Virus record (IMG/VR): IMGVR_UViG_3300025061_000001
Location: 1-57,516 of that record
Length of the DNA stretch: 57,516 nucleotides
Strand: one strand, 5' to 3'
Source of the DNA: a virus
The stretch's first letter is position 1, and each line of letters opens with the position of its first letter. Below, piece after piece: positions 32,687 to 41,269 of this stretch. Under the pieces are notes generated by a model that had not been told where the DNA came from, did not search any database, and saw only the letters and a list, made by a program, of their open reading frames with translations. Both the position numbers and the translations under genes were made by a program.

Positions 32687-35046
32687 TAAAATGATTCTCC
32701 CATTCTACGCTTCGCATCCGATACAACCCTAACAATAAGATCCCTGTTAGCTAGTATCAGTTGCTCAGGTGATTCGTACAAACCCTGAACAGTTAAGTTA
32801 AGGTCAGTTTTTTCATATACAGTCTTTGTTCCACCGTCATTAGCAGCGTCTTGACCACGTATAGCGTCCATTGTTTGCTTGCGACCCATAACCTGTGCGG
32901 GCCCGCTCACCAGTTCAGGGCCAAACTCACCAACCAAGCCCACAGAGCCCGCTGGTATTTGTCCGCCTTGGTCATATGCACCACTAAAATTCGTACTCTG
33001 TATGGTACTTAAAACCCCCGCTGTGGCTGTTATTACCGAGCCTATGGCTGGTATATTAGCTGGGAACGGGAGCGCGGCTGCGTTAGCTATACCCGTTTGT
33101 ATAGCCATTATAGATTCAGCAATTGAGAAAGCCTTGCTTACCGCGAACATTGCTTTGTATGTGTCGCTTTGTTCGTCACCGAATGTCTTAGCTAAACCAG
33201 CAAGACTACCAAATAAATCTGACGTAGCCCCTAGCGTATTTTGCATCTTAGCGTCTTCTAACGCCTTAATTCGCTCGTTACGTTCAGCAGTAAGCTTTTC
33301 TTCAAGTTCTGTACGCTGCTCTTCGGTGAGCTGCGTATTATTTAGAATAAGCTCTCTACGTGCTTCCCATTCTTCGTTAATACGCTCAAGCTCGTCTTCA
33401 AAGCTATCGCTTTCACCAAACTCACCAAGAGCTTCCTCCGCAAACTTTTCGTCCAAGCGCTGCTTAAGCTCTTGTTGCTGTTTGGAGCCTTCTTCCGTGT
33501 TGTCAAGAATTATTTTTAAGCGACGATCGTAACTTTCTTGGATTGCTTCTTCTTCAGTGCGCAAAGACTTAATTACACTTTCCAAGTCTTTATTAACCGC
33601 TACGGGTTCTTCTTCTCCGCTGTCACCGCTACCGCTAGACTTAAACCCCGCTGTTTTGTCACCCTCAGCGTTACGACGAGCTTCACGTTCCTTCTCGTAA
33701 GTTTCGCGTAATTTGTCAGCCGCGTTAATCTTTTCTTCGGTTGTTTTAATAACCGCGTCACGCTCTTTAAATAGATTGGTAAGTGCGTCACGTCTTTGCT
33801 GTGTTTGCTCATCAGCAGCAGCCTTGGCAGCTTTTAAACGACCCTCAGTGCTGTCCTTGAACTTCTGGTCGATACGTGCTAACTCTGCGTCTAGGTCAAA
33901 GGCGCTGTCGCTAAACGGGTCAATTGCTTCACCGATAGCTTTGCCGTATGCTTTAGCTTTGGTTACAAGCTTGTCAAACGATGCAATGAAGTATTCGACC
34001 GCGTATTCACCGTATATTTTACCGTACTGAGCAATAGAGCTTAACTCTACACCAATCAGCTTAACATACGTCTTAATATTGAGCGGGAGGTACTTGAACA
34101 CATCGATAATATAATCAATAGCATCACTCCCATACTGCTTCCATTCGTCCGGCACTTGTGACCACAAATCAGTAATAAAACTAAGCGTGTCCGCTACACC
34201 CGCGCCCATAGACTCAAACTGCGTAGTCCATGCGTCAAAATAAGCGCCTAACTGTTCGCTTTTAATAAGGTCAGTTATTTCCTGTATAGCATCTGTGGCG
34301 AGACGCACACCGCTTTCAATTGTTGAACCAATTCCAGTGTTTGAAATGGTAAGGAACATTGCGTCCCAGCTATCACCGAGGTTTGATATTGCACCGTCGA
34401 GCGTTTTCATACGCTCAGACATTGCGCCAGCGAAGTTGTTTTCCCCTAACTTGATAAGGTACTCTTCAATTTCAGCAGCGTTCATTTTAACGGTTTCGGT
34501 TACACCTTTAAAAGTGAACTTAACCTCATCACCCTGTCTGCTTGAACGAATACCAAACTCTTTAAGACGCTCGAACTCACCCGTTGCAGCATCTGCAACA
34601 GCTTCAACCATTTGGTTCAGGTCTTTACCCATCGCAGACGCTGTATCACCATAACTTATCATGGCGCGTTGGCTAGGGGTTAAACCTAAGTTAACAAGCT
34701 TTGTGAATCCTTCAGTAGCTTGCTGAAGGTCGTAAGGGGTTTGAGTTGCGAAGTCTTGGATTGCTTCAAAAGCAATTGCCGCGTTTTCTGCACTACCTGT
34801 CGCTGTGATAAGCTGTGCATTAAGAACGTCAAATTCGCGTGTAACGTTAATGACCTTACTTAACGTACCAACAGCAGCAGCAGCCGCGGCAGCAGGGCCA
34901 GCGAAACGAGCGAACGTAGATATTAACCCGTTAGTGGCCTTTTCTGTTTTTACACCTTGATCGCCTAAGCCTTTAAGTCTTTTCTCGGCTAACGAAGCTT
35001 CTATGCTATTGACTCTAATACTTAAACGTGCTATGTCTTCAGCCAT
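32686..35046 (-). CDS. Tape measure protein, 786 aa
   Basis: A long helical protein with an N-terminal coiled region, hydrophobic alanine stretches (about 45-65 and 660-720), and long charged coiled coils (about 400-640), typical of a tape measure that sets tail length. By the usual rule of about 1.5 angstrom per residue, the tail would be near 120 nm; this is an estimate. It follows the frameshifted chaperone genes, as usual. Confidence 0.88.
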   Translation of the reverse strand: MAEDIARLSIRVNSIEASLAEKRLKGLGDQGVKTEKATNGLISTFARFAGPAAAAAAAVGTLSKVINVTREFDVLNAQLITATGSAENAAIAFEAIQDFATQTPYDLQQATEGFTKLVNLGLTPSQRAMISYGDTASAMGKDLNQMVEAVADAATGEFERLKEFGIRSSRQGDEVKFTFKGVTETVKMNAAEIEEYLIKLGENNFAGAMSERMKTLDGAISNLGDSWDAMFLTISNTGIGSTIESGVRLATDAIQEITDLIKSEQLGAYFDAWTTQFESMGAGVADTLSFITDLWSQVPDEWKQYGSDAIDYIIDVFKYLPLNIKTYVKLIGVELSSIAQYGKIYGEYAVEYFIASFDKLVTKAKAYGKAIGEAIDPFSDSAFDLDAELARIDQKFKDSTEGRLKAAKAAADEQTQQRRDALTNLFKERDAVIKTTEEKINAADKLRETYEKEREARRNAEGDKTAGFKSSGSGDSGEEEPVAVNKDLESVIKSLRTEEEAIQESYDRRLKIILDNTEEGSKQQQELKQRLDEKFAEEALGEFGESDSFEDELERINEEWEARRELILNNTQLTEEQRTELEEKLTAERNERIKALEDAKMQNTLGATSDLFGSLAGLAKTFGDEQSDTYKAMFAVSKAFSIAESIMAIQTGIANAAALPFPANIPAIGSVITATAGVLSTIQSTNFSGAYDQGGQIPAGSVGLVGEFGPELVSGPAQVMGRKQTMDAIRGQDAANDGGTKTVYEKTDLNLTVQGLYESPEQLILANRDLIVRVVSDAKRRMGESF

Positions 35047-35727
35047 TGTCGTACACCTGTTTCCAGTAAATTCTATCTAATGTCTTTATTATGTTCACTT
35101 CCCAGTGAGCCAAGTTGACGCAAGCTAATTCAGACCAATTTTTTATTTCGGTAAATGTAAGCTGTTCAGAACCTCGAACTTCTACGTACCAGTCGACCAA
35201 ATAACGCCAATCGGGGTCTAACTTCGGTTGATCTTTTAGCATTTGTGGCATCTTGCCAGTCTGCTTTTTTACCTGTAATAAGTGATCACGTAAAGGTGTT
35301 TTAGAGCCTTTCGGCGGAAGCGAAAGTTTAATTTCAGACTTCCACCATTCATAAAGCTGCGTAGCCTTTAGCTGAAAAAAGCTTTACGGTTCGCTGCAAA
35401 TTTGTTAATTTCATCAGCAATCTGTGGCGCTTCACGTAGGAAGTTGACCACATTAGTTTCCGTACATTCTTGATCGAAAGTCCAATCTACGACCAAACTG
35501 GCAATCAGTTTGTATTGTAGGTCTTCAATTGCTTTGCGTCTTTCCTCATCGTCTTCCAAAGCAGCTAGCTCAACAGCTATCTTCTTAGACTCATTTTCCT
35601 TGGTTTTGAACTTGTCGCTGTCTACCCCAAGGACGCGAATCTTGTGTTCGCTTTCCTCGCCGTTGGGTAGAAATAACGGAAGTTCTTTACCTTCGTTAGC
35701 AAGCTGACGGGTGAAAAATTCTTGCAT
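35039..35727 (-). CDS. Tail assembly chaperone GT (-1 frameshift product), 229 aa
   Basis: A -1 slip at 35374-35380 lets translation pass the stop of the shorter chaperone and continue in the frame that reaches 35039, adding about 112 residues. The downstream frame is open without a break and includes a Trp-rich segment (PDWRYLVDWY). The total length of 689 bases plus one repeated base gives an exact 229 codons plus stop. Like lambda gpGT, it should bind the tape measure and tail tube. Confidence 0.8.
35368..35727 (-). CDS. Tail assembly chaperone G, 119 aa
   Basis: An acidic helical protein between the tail tube and tape measure genes, the classical place of the lambda G-like chaperone. It ends in ANRKAFFS right at the slippery sequence, so most ribosomes stop here and a few make GT. 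AAGGAAT precedes the ATG. Confidence 0.8.
   Translation of the reverse strand: MQEFFTRQLANEGKELPLFLPNGEESEHKIRVLGVDSDKFKTKENESKKIAVELAALEDDEERRKAIEDLQYKLIASLVVDWTFDQECTETNVVNFLREAPQIADEINKFAANRKAFFS
35374..35380 (-). other. Slippery heptamer for -1 frameshift
   Basis: On the minus strand the heptamer T-TTT-TTC (X XXY YYZ type) is in frame with the shorter chaperone (codons TTT, TTC, then AGC and the TAA stop). The -1 frame continues to 35039. I did not identify a clear downstream stem-loop. Confidence 0.8.
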
Positions 35728-35738
35728 TATCTTATTCC

Positions 35739-36680
35739 TTATGGTGTGTTAGGTGTACGTTGAATTACAATGTTTGTTTTAGTTGAGCTAGCGTCAAGCA
35801 TAGCTTGGAAAGGCATAGCTAACGTAATCGGGCCTTCACCTGTTACATCAGGTTGACCGCCCGTATATATGATACGCGGTATATTGTAAGTCTGCTGATT
35901 ACCCTCAGTGTCGAACAAGTTAAGCACAAGCGAGCTTTCTTCTTCGTTAACAAACTTTTCAACAAGCGAACTATCTTCGAAAAACGCTGTCATGTTACCA
36001 GTTAGGTTTGAACGACCAATTGAAGGTGCAATTGAGTTTTTAGAACCAACTACGAAACGAGCTGCCACACTGTTTTGAAGCGTAAGCGTAATCTCGGTTA
36101 CAACAGCCAGTGGATTTCCACCTTCTTCAAGTGAACCTGTAAAGGTGTCTAAAGGCTTAGTTGTGGTCGGCTCGACAGGTGTTATCGTACCAAGCGCACT
36201 AAGATCACTTGCTAATTCCTGCGACTGACCGAAAACCGTAAGCGTTCCCGTAATCATAGCGTTAGCGGTAATTGTAAGCTGAAGCTGAGTAAATTCACAT
36301 CCGCGATAAATATAGTAAGGTTTTTGACTCGGGCTTAAGTCTTCAAACTTACGAATTAATGTAAAGGAATGACGTTCCACGCCTCCTTTGATTTCTTCAG
36401 GGTTGCCTGTCCAATCTGGTGAACAAAGAACTCCCTTAAACCATTCATCAAAAGTATCGTAACTAAGTTCGAAGTTTACGTCTCCGCCAACTTGGTTTGC
36501 ACCTAAGCGAAAGTCAGCGATTTGACGATCAGAACGAATTTCGTTAGACTGTAAAGAATCCTTAGCCAATCCCAATGTTGTCCCCGTAATACGCATAGTT
36601 TGAAGCGTAGGGTTAGAAGGGGTATTACCTCGGACGGACTCTTCAACTGAATAGAGTGTATGTCTGCTACCGTCAGCCAT
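35739..36680 (-). CDS. Major tail (tube) protein, 313 aa
   Basis: The opening (HTLYSVEESVRGNTPSNP, then TGTTLGL and EIRSDRQIADFRLG) is characteristic of one family of siphovirus tail tube proteins. Strand-rich patterns follow through about 300, possibly with an added C-terminal domain. The gene lies between the tail terminator and the chaperones. AGGAG precedes the ATG, and expression is expected to be high. Confidence 0.85.
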   Translation of the reverse strand: MADGSRHTLYSVEESVRGNTPSNPTLQTMRITGTTLGLAKDSLQSNEIRSDRQIADFRLGANQVGGDVNFELSYDTFDEWFKGVLCSPDWTGNPEEIKGGVERHSFTLIRKFEDLSPSQKPYYIYRGCEFTQLQLTITANAMITGTLTVFGQSQELASDLSALGTITPVEPTTTKPLDTFTGSLEEGGNPLAVVTEITLTLQNSVAARFVVGSKNSIAPSIGRSNLTGNMTAFFEDSSLVEKFVNEEESSLVLNLFDTEGNQQTYNIPRIIYTGGQPDVTGEGPITLAMPFQAMLDASSTKTNIVIQRTPNTP

Positions 36681-36682
36681 GT

Positions 36683-37099
36683 TTAGCTCCTAAAAGTTCT
36701 TGAGTAATAATTAATTGATACGGATCGCCTAGCATACCCGTCAACATAGCGCAAAGGGCTCACAGAGGCGCTTGTAACTTTAGCACTTTCGCCCCCGAAC
36801 TGCAAAGCTTTTCCTGCTGTGTAAAACGTGCATATTGTGTCGATTAAATCCAGCATATTTTTAGTGCCGTTGCCTCGTATTTCATTAACATCAATTTGCA
36901 ATATGCCCGGATTGTTGTCTTCACCTTTCGAACCTAATGTGGCCACAGTAGTTTGCGCCGTTAGCACGCTTACCTTAACCCACAAATCGCCCTTCAAGTC
37001 AGAATCAAGTTCTGTGTTTGGAAATTCCACTTGAACAGGTAAAGCGAGCGCCCTTACGCTATCAAGCAATGCACGTTCAATTTTATAAAAAGCACTCAT
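36683..37099 (-). CDS. Tail terminator / completion protein, 138 aa
   Basis: The size and the place just before the major tail gene match the gpU/DUF4128-type proteins that cap the growing tail. The central strand pattern (QIDVNEIRGNGTKNMLDLID) is consistent. The start overlaps the preceding stop (ATGA). Confidence 0.7.
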   Translation of the reverse strand: MSAFYKIERALLDSVRALALPVQVEFPNTELDSDLKGDLWVKVSVLTAQTTVATLGSKGEDNNPGILQIDVNEIRGNGTKNMLDLIDTICTFYTAGKALQFGGESAKVTSASVSPLRYVDGYARRSVSINYYSRTFRS

Positions 37100-37503
37100 T
37101 TATTGAATTTCCTTACGTTATTAGCGACAATAGTTTCCCATCGTACGGTATTTACTCGCACCATGCCGTTCGGGGCTTTACCCGAATGCCCGTCATATTC
37201 AATTGGTATCGCGTAAGCTAAGTTATTAGAAAGGTATATAATGTCGTCTAGCTTTACACGCTTAAGAACTTCGTTAATACTGTTGTTTGTAGCTGCGCCC
37301 GTAGGCGCCCCTCTTTTTGTTGTTTCGGTGCTGTGCGATCCAATTGTTGCGAACCAGTTATTACGAAGGACACCCTTATCAACAGGTGTTTCAAGTACAA
37401 TAGCAGAGAATAGGTCATAAGCACTCATACGAATAACCTTATTCATTTTATCTACCGTCTTAGCGGTAAAGAAAGCAACGTCCCAACCGAACCCCCGACT
37501 CAT
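37096..37503 (-). CDS. HK97 gp10-like head-tail connector protein, 135 aa
   Basis: The phrase VLETPVDKGVLRNNWFATIG followed by LSNNLAYAIPIEYDGHSGKAPNGMV matches the HK97 gp10-like group, whose members complete the neck or tail. The start and stop overlap those of its neighbours by four bases, so all three are coupled. Confidence 0.75.
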   Translation of the reverse strand: MSRGFGWDVAFFTAKTVDKMNKVIRMSAYDLFSAIVLETPVDKGVLRNNWFATIGSHSTETTKRGAPTGAATNNSINEVLKRVKLDDIIYLSNNLAYAIPIEYDGHSGKAPNGMVRVNTVRWETIVANNVRKFNK

Positions 37504-37859
37504 CGTGTTACATCCAAAATATAAAGTAAGACAACATTAGCGGGCTTGATGGTTTGCGCTTTACTTAAGGGATATTCGTTACCCTCAAAGACAAGTCGCT
37601 CCCCTTCTTTTATATTAGCTTCAGCTTTTAAGATCACTTGCTTGCGATTACCCCAACTAGCTTCTTGGCCCACCGAGGGAATAGGTAGTTGAAAGCTTTG
37701 GTCAGCTACTAAACCTTGAACAGGTCGTTCGGTAGCAGGTGAAACGCTCATGTCTTCGTTATATCCGCCAGGCGTTTTGACCACATAAGTCGTTCCAAAT
37801 TCGTCAATGGTTTCGTTTATTTCTGGTAATAGTTCGTTATAGAAAGCATCGCTCGACAT
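37500..37859 (-). CDS. Head closure / stopper-like protein, 119 aa
   Basis: A small beta-rich protein encoded between the adaptor and the gp10-like gene, where head-closure proteins lie. The assignment rests on order and length more than on sequence. An AGGAAC site precedes the ATG. Confidence 0.6.
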   Translation of the reverse strand: MSSDAFYNELLPEINETIDEFGTTYVVKTPGGYNEDMSVSPATERPVQGLVADQSFQLPIPSVGQEASWGNRKQVILKAEANIKEGERLVFEGNEYPLSKAQTIKPANVVLLYILDVTR

Positions 37860-37861
37860 GA

Positions 37862-38380
37862 TTAGTTCCTTATGACACGTGAACCAGAACTGCCTGTTAA
37901 GTACCCCTTAACAAAAGCGTCTGCTTTAGGATAAGAAGGGAACGAACCTTTTGCAGTAGGGTTAGCAAATTCTTTTTCAGTTGTGATAGGCCCTACCGTT
38001 ACCTTTTTCTTTGTAAGTGCTGCCTCGCTGCTAGGGGTATCGCTCATTAAAGGGGATTTAGTGCTTTGCATTGCGTATTCGCAAATTGCCTTTTTCCAGT
38101 TTAAAGGAATACCGCGTTGCAACCGATAATATCGATCATATAATCTTGAACGTGGGAATTGCAAAGCTTGCGTAGGGTTCAGCAAAGTGCCGCTTAAGCG
38201 ATTGCCCCACCGAACATCCGCATATTCGGTCGCATTCATTAACGCATTTTCTTTTGCTGTATCGTCCATTGCAGCCCAAGCGGTAAAGCCAGTTCTTACA
38301 AAGTAGCTGTCAGCAAAAGCAACGTCTATATAACTAGTGGCATCTGGAAGCCCTGTGCCGTCTTCTACTTTAAAAGTCAT
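37862..38380 (-). CDS. Head-tail adaptor with DnaT-like domain, 172 aa
   Basis: The start (VEDGTGLPDATSYIDVAFADSYF) and the helical middle (ALMNATEYADVRWG ... KKAICEYA) match the putative DnaT-like/gp6-type adaptor proteins of siphoviruses. It probably sits under the portal. It is the first gene after a strong terminator, so it needs its own promoter or readthrough. Confidence 0.7.
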   Translation of the reverse strand: MTFKVEDGTGLPDATSYIDVAFADSYFVRTGFTAWAAMDDTAKENALMNATEYADVRWGNRLSGTLLNPTQALQFPRSRLYDRYYRLQRGIPLNWKKAICEYAMQSTKSPLMSDTPSSEAALTKKKVTVGPITTEKEFANPTAKGSFPSYPKADAFVKGYLTGSSGSRVIRN

Positions 38381-38397
38381 TGCTTTACTCTCTTATC

Positions 38398-38417
38398 AAA
38401 CCTGTGTTACAGGTTAA
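38398..38417. promoter_or_regulatory. Inverted repeat before the head-tail adaptor gene
   Basis: AACCTGT-GTT-ACAGGTT is a perfect 7-bp inverted repeat. On the minus strand a TTGACT lies just upstream (about 38425-38430), so the repeat would overlap the spacer and -10 of a leftward promoter. An operator is a reasonable guess; a short RNA hairpin is the alternative. Confidence 0.4.
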
Positions 38418-38447
38418 CATAAAAGTCAACCAAAAGCTTGAGAACAT

Positions 38448-38480
38448 AAAAACCCCCTGTACGCAAGCGTAAGGGGGTTT
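38448..38480 (-). terminator. Strong leftward terminator inside the late operon
   Basis: On the minus strand AAACCCCC and GGGGGTTT arms with an inner ACGC/GCGT stem are followed by TTTTTAT. It separates the head genes from the connector and tail genes. Confidence 0.85.
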
Positions 38481-38524
38481 ATGACTTTAAAGCGGGTTAT
38501 ATGTTACAAAAACGCTTTTTGCGC

Positions 38525-39325
38525 TTAGGCTGTACCGTAAGCAGCGTAAACCGTATTATCCCCACTAACCCATTCCCCGCTACCGTTCCCTTCTTGGTAA
38601 ACAGAGGATTTTGCAAATTGTACGTTTTTTATTTCGGCGTTGTTACCGTTACCACTCCGATCAATAACAATATTATTTTCGGCGGAGTAAATATCATTAA
38701 GTTGCAAATCTATTTTCGCAACACCATCAACCTCAATGTACAAAGATTCAAAAATTCCGTTTAAGTGCGGAACACCTGTTTCACCATTGTACTGACGACC
38801 AGCGCTGTTTATTAACGGCGATGAATTCCCAACAGCTACCTCGTGCAACAAAGACCCGTTACAAGTCTGAACTATACGTGACCCGTCGGAAACTGCAACA
38901 TATTCCCTGATCGTGTTCCCGCCGATAAAACCACTATTGTCCCCATCAATATTTGAACTCACATCAGAAAGTCCAAACATACGTCCGTCAGCTAGCAAAC
39001 CCCAACGACTGTGGCTAGTGTTGGTAAATTTATCAGCTATTAAATAAGAACCAGCTAAAGGGACTTGAGCTCTAACTTTCACCACCCACGGTTTTCCCTT
39101 AGTAAGAGAAATATTGCCAAACTCAAGGTGAGCAGGCCCTTCGGAACTGAACTCAGTAAATGTTCTTGTCGCAGGTGAGGGAACATGCTCTAATCCTGGA
39201 AAATCACCACTAAGGTTCTCCAAAATTCTTTCCCTGTTTAAACGTTGCGCTTTGTTATACAAAAAGGCACGCATATTAGCAGGCCAGCCTTTTGGGTATA
39301 AAGCCTTTCTTTTTATACGTGCCAT
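38525..39325 (-). CDS. Probable lectin-like (LamG/concanavalin-type) virion protein, 266 aa
   Basis: From about residue 55 the protein is all strands, with the pattern FGNISLTKGKPWVVKVRAQV ... IADKFTNTSHSRWGLLADGRMFGL ... LNGIFESLYIEVDG that resembles LamG/concanavalin-like folds. It lies between the accessory head gene and the connector genes, next to its own terminator. A capsid decoration or carbohydrate-binding protein is a fair guess. Confidence 0.5.
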   Translation of the reverse strand: MARIKRKALYPKGWPANMRAFLYNKAQRLNRERILENLSGDFPGLEHVPSPATRTFTEFSSEGPAHLEFGNISLTKGKPWVVKVRAQVPLAGSYLIADKFTNTSHSRWGLLADGRMFGLSDVSSNIDGDNSGFIGGNTIREYVAVSDGSRIVQTCNGSLLHEVAVGNSSPLINSAGRQYNGETGVPHLNGIFESLYIEVDGVAKIDLQLNDIYSAENNIVIDRSGNGNNAEIKNVQFAKSSVYQEGNGSGEWVSGDNTVYAAYGTA

Positions 39326-39336
39326 TTTACGTCACC

Positions 39337-39942
39337 TTATAGGATGTCGTTAAGACTTTGTTTCATTAAAGCAGCTTCTTCGGGTGTAGCACCTTCGGTC
39401 AGCTTTTTGAACGCTTGCAATGTACCAACTTCCTTGGCGCGTTGTGCTTGCTGTGAACGCTGGAAAGCTTTAATCGCCAAGTGTGGCGGTATTTTCTGTT
39501 GTTCACGGGCAGCAACACGACGGAAGCCGTCTGCTTTTTCCTGCGCAACTTTGAAGCGTTGCTGTGCATCAGCAAGCGCCTGGCGTGCTTCAGCAAGTTC
39601 GACTTCAGCTTGTGCAGCTTCGCTCAAATGCTGTTCAACGTCGTCCTTTACTTCGTCATTGACCACATGTGGTTCCGTTGAAGTTTGCGCTGCCTCTTCC
39701 GTTGCTTCACGCGTTTCTGCTTCTGACGTTTCGCTCGCGGTTTCATCTGCTTCGCCTTGTTCGCTTTCGATAACAGGGTTAAAACGGTTGAACGTTTTAG
39801 ACACTTTCGAAATATCAGCGCGGGTGACAGTTTCACCAGTAGTAGCTTTTAACACGTCCAAACGCGGTAAGCCGTCCTGTGTCCAATGTTCGTCGTTATC
39901 TTTGTCCAACGACGTAAGGGCATCAATAAGCTTTTGTGACAT
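39337..39942 (-). CDS. Head-region accessory protein, acidic and coiled, 201 aa
   Basis: The N-terminus (HWTQDGLPRLDVLKATTGETVTRADI) is a short motif repeatedly found in proteins encoded beside phage capsid genes. Residues 60-110 are very acidic, and a long coiled coil follows (about 105-155). A scaffold-like or capsid-associated role is possible. AGGAG precedes the ATG. Confidence 0.6.
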   Translation of the reverse strand: MSQKLIDALTSLDKDNDEHWTQDGLPRLDVLKATTGETVTRADISKVSKTFNRFNPVIESEQGEADETASETSEAETREATEEAAQTSTEPHVVNDEVKDDVEQHLSEAAQAEVELAEARQALADAQQRFKVAQEKADGFRRVAAREQQKIPPHLAIKAFQRSQQAQRAKEVGTLQAFKKLTEGATPEEAALMKQSLNDIL

Positions 39943-39963
39943 GATAATGTCTCCTAAATACTT

Positions 39964-39987
39964 GTAAGGGAGCCGAAGCCCCCTTAC
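39964..39987 (-). other. TTCG-loop hairpin behind the capsid gene
   Basis: On the minus strand GTAAGGG ... GC-TTCG-GC ... CCCTTAC forms a stable hairpin right after the major capsid stop. No T-run follows, so it may protect the capsid mRNA from 3' decay or act as a partial terminator. Confidence 0.55.
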
Positions 39988-39995
39988 CAGTTTAA

Positions 39996-41105
39996 TTAAA
40001 ATTCACGAGTAATTAGACGCGCCATCTTAATTTGCTTACGCTCAGGATACACACGTAACCATGAGTCTTCGTTGGCAAGGTTGCCAGCGGTTGCAGCATT
40101 CGACGGGCCACCTTCATTAGGCGTGACAGCGAACTTGTAACCAGTAGGATGGATAGACCATTCAACACGGTTGTAAAGCACTTCTGAACCGCCACCGTTA
40201 CCCGAATCAGGGAAACGCTTCGTTTCAGTTGGTACTTTAGGCGAACCAGAGCCAAAGCGGAACGCACCACGACCGAATAACCAAGTGTGGAACACACCAG
40301 CGTTATCAGTAGTAACACCGTCATCAACAATTACTTGGCGACCTAGGAAAGTCGGAATGTTAACTTCACCGCGTGCATCAGGAATGAACTCGATAAGGTT
40401 GTTTTTCTGCGCTCTTGCGTATACAATAGAGTGCATCATAACCATGCCAAGGTCTTCCATGCTGTCGCCCATAGTAACAGCAGCATCAATGAATGCTGGC
40501 GCACTAAAGTCGGTAACGCCTTTACTGTACGCTGTACTTGAAATGTCGTTAGTCATGTCGCCTTGGTGCGCGTTCCCAACTTTATCGTTCGCTGCATAAA
40601 TACCATTAACGGTTGCAACAAAAGCAGCTTGCAAACGTCGAGTCCAGTAACCACCAACACGATTGGCAATAGAGTTCATCGGGTCAGCACCAGCAAGGTC
40701 AGACGCTAGGTCAGTTGAAGACCATGATTGGTTACGTGACAAGCGGGTTGCCACTTCTTTACCAGTCTTGGTTTTCTTCGGACGGCTGTTACTTGAACCG
40801 CCTGTGTAGCTATCGTCTTCGTCGTCACTTGAAATATTCTCTTCTTCATTCTGAAGATCTTGGAATGAAGGAATATTAAAAGTTAGACCGCCGCCAGCTA
40901 GCTTTTCGCTAAGCATTGGGTCAGCTACCATTGCACCAGACTGAATCAAGCGCGACTTTTCTTCCGTGATTTGTTGCACGTAACCAGTGAAAATTTCTGG
41001 CACAATTACGTCAGCGACTTGTGTAGTACCGTCGTCACCAGCAACCAGTGAACGAAGCGCTACTGAAAGAGCAGGCATAGCACCTGCGATTAATACCTTA
41101 GCCAT
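39996..41105 (-). CDS. Major capsid protein, 369 aa
   Basis: The opening (VADVIVPEIFTGYVQQITEEKSRLIQSG), the central RVGGYWTRRLQAAFVATVNGIYA and the late YNRVEWSIHPTGYKF mark the HK97-fold capsid group found in many siphoviruses. An acidic and Ser-rich loop (about 85-110) may be surface-exposed. AGGAGG precedes the ATG at ideal spacing, in line with high expression. Confidence 0.88.
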   Translation of the reverse strand: MAKVLIAGAMPALSVALRSLVAGDDGTTQVADVIVPEIFTGYVQQITEEKSRLIQSGAMVADPMLSEKLAGGGLTFNIPSFQDLQNEEENISSDDEDDSYTGGSSNSRPKKTKTGKEVATRLSRNQSWSSTDLASDLAGADPMNSIANRVGGYWTRRLQAAFVATVNGIYAANDKVGNAHQGDMTNDISSTAYSKGVTDFSAPAFIDAAVTMGDSMEDLGMVMMHSIVYARAQKNNLIEFIPDARGEVNIPTFLGRQVIVDDGVTTDNAGVFHTWLFGRGAFRFGSGSPKVPTETKRFPDSGNGGGSEVLYNRVEWSIHPTGYKFAVTPNEGGPSNAATAGNLANEDSWLRVYPERKQIKMARLITREF

Positions 41106-41187
41106 TGTGTCCTCCTAAGGGATTGGCGTTTAAAAAATGAATATGGTTCATAATTTGCAGCAGCGAATCCCATGACCGCGGCTAAAA

Positions 41188-41227
41188 CAAAAAAAGCAAC
41201 TTCCACCATCACGGCTTCAGTTGCTTT
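41188..41227 (-). terminator. Terminator between scaffold and capsid genes
   Basis: On the minus strand AAAGCAACT and AGTTGCTTT pair and are followed by a long T-run. It would cut leftward transcription just before the capsid gene, so readthrough or a promoter within 41106-41187 should supply capsid mRNA. I see no convincing promoter boxes there. Confidence 0.75.
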
Positions 41228-41269
41228 AATATATAAAATGTGCTAAATGATTGGCAAATTTTATTTTAA

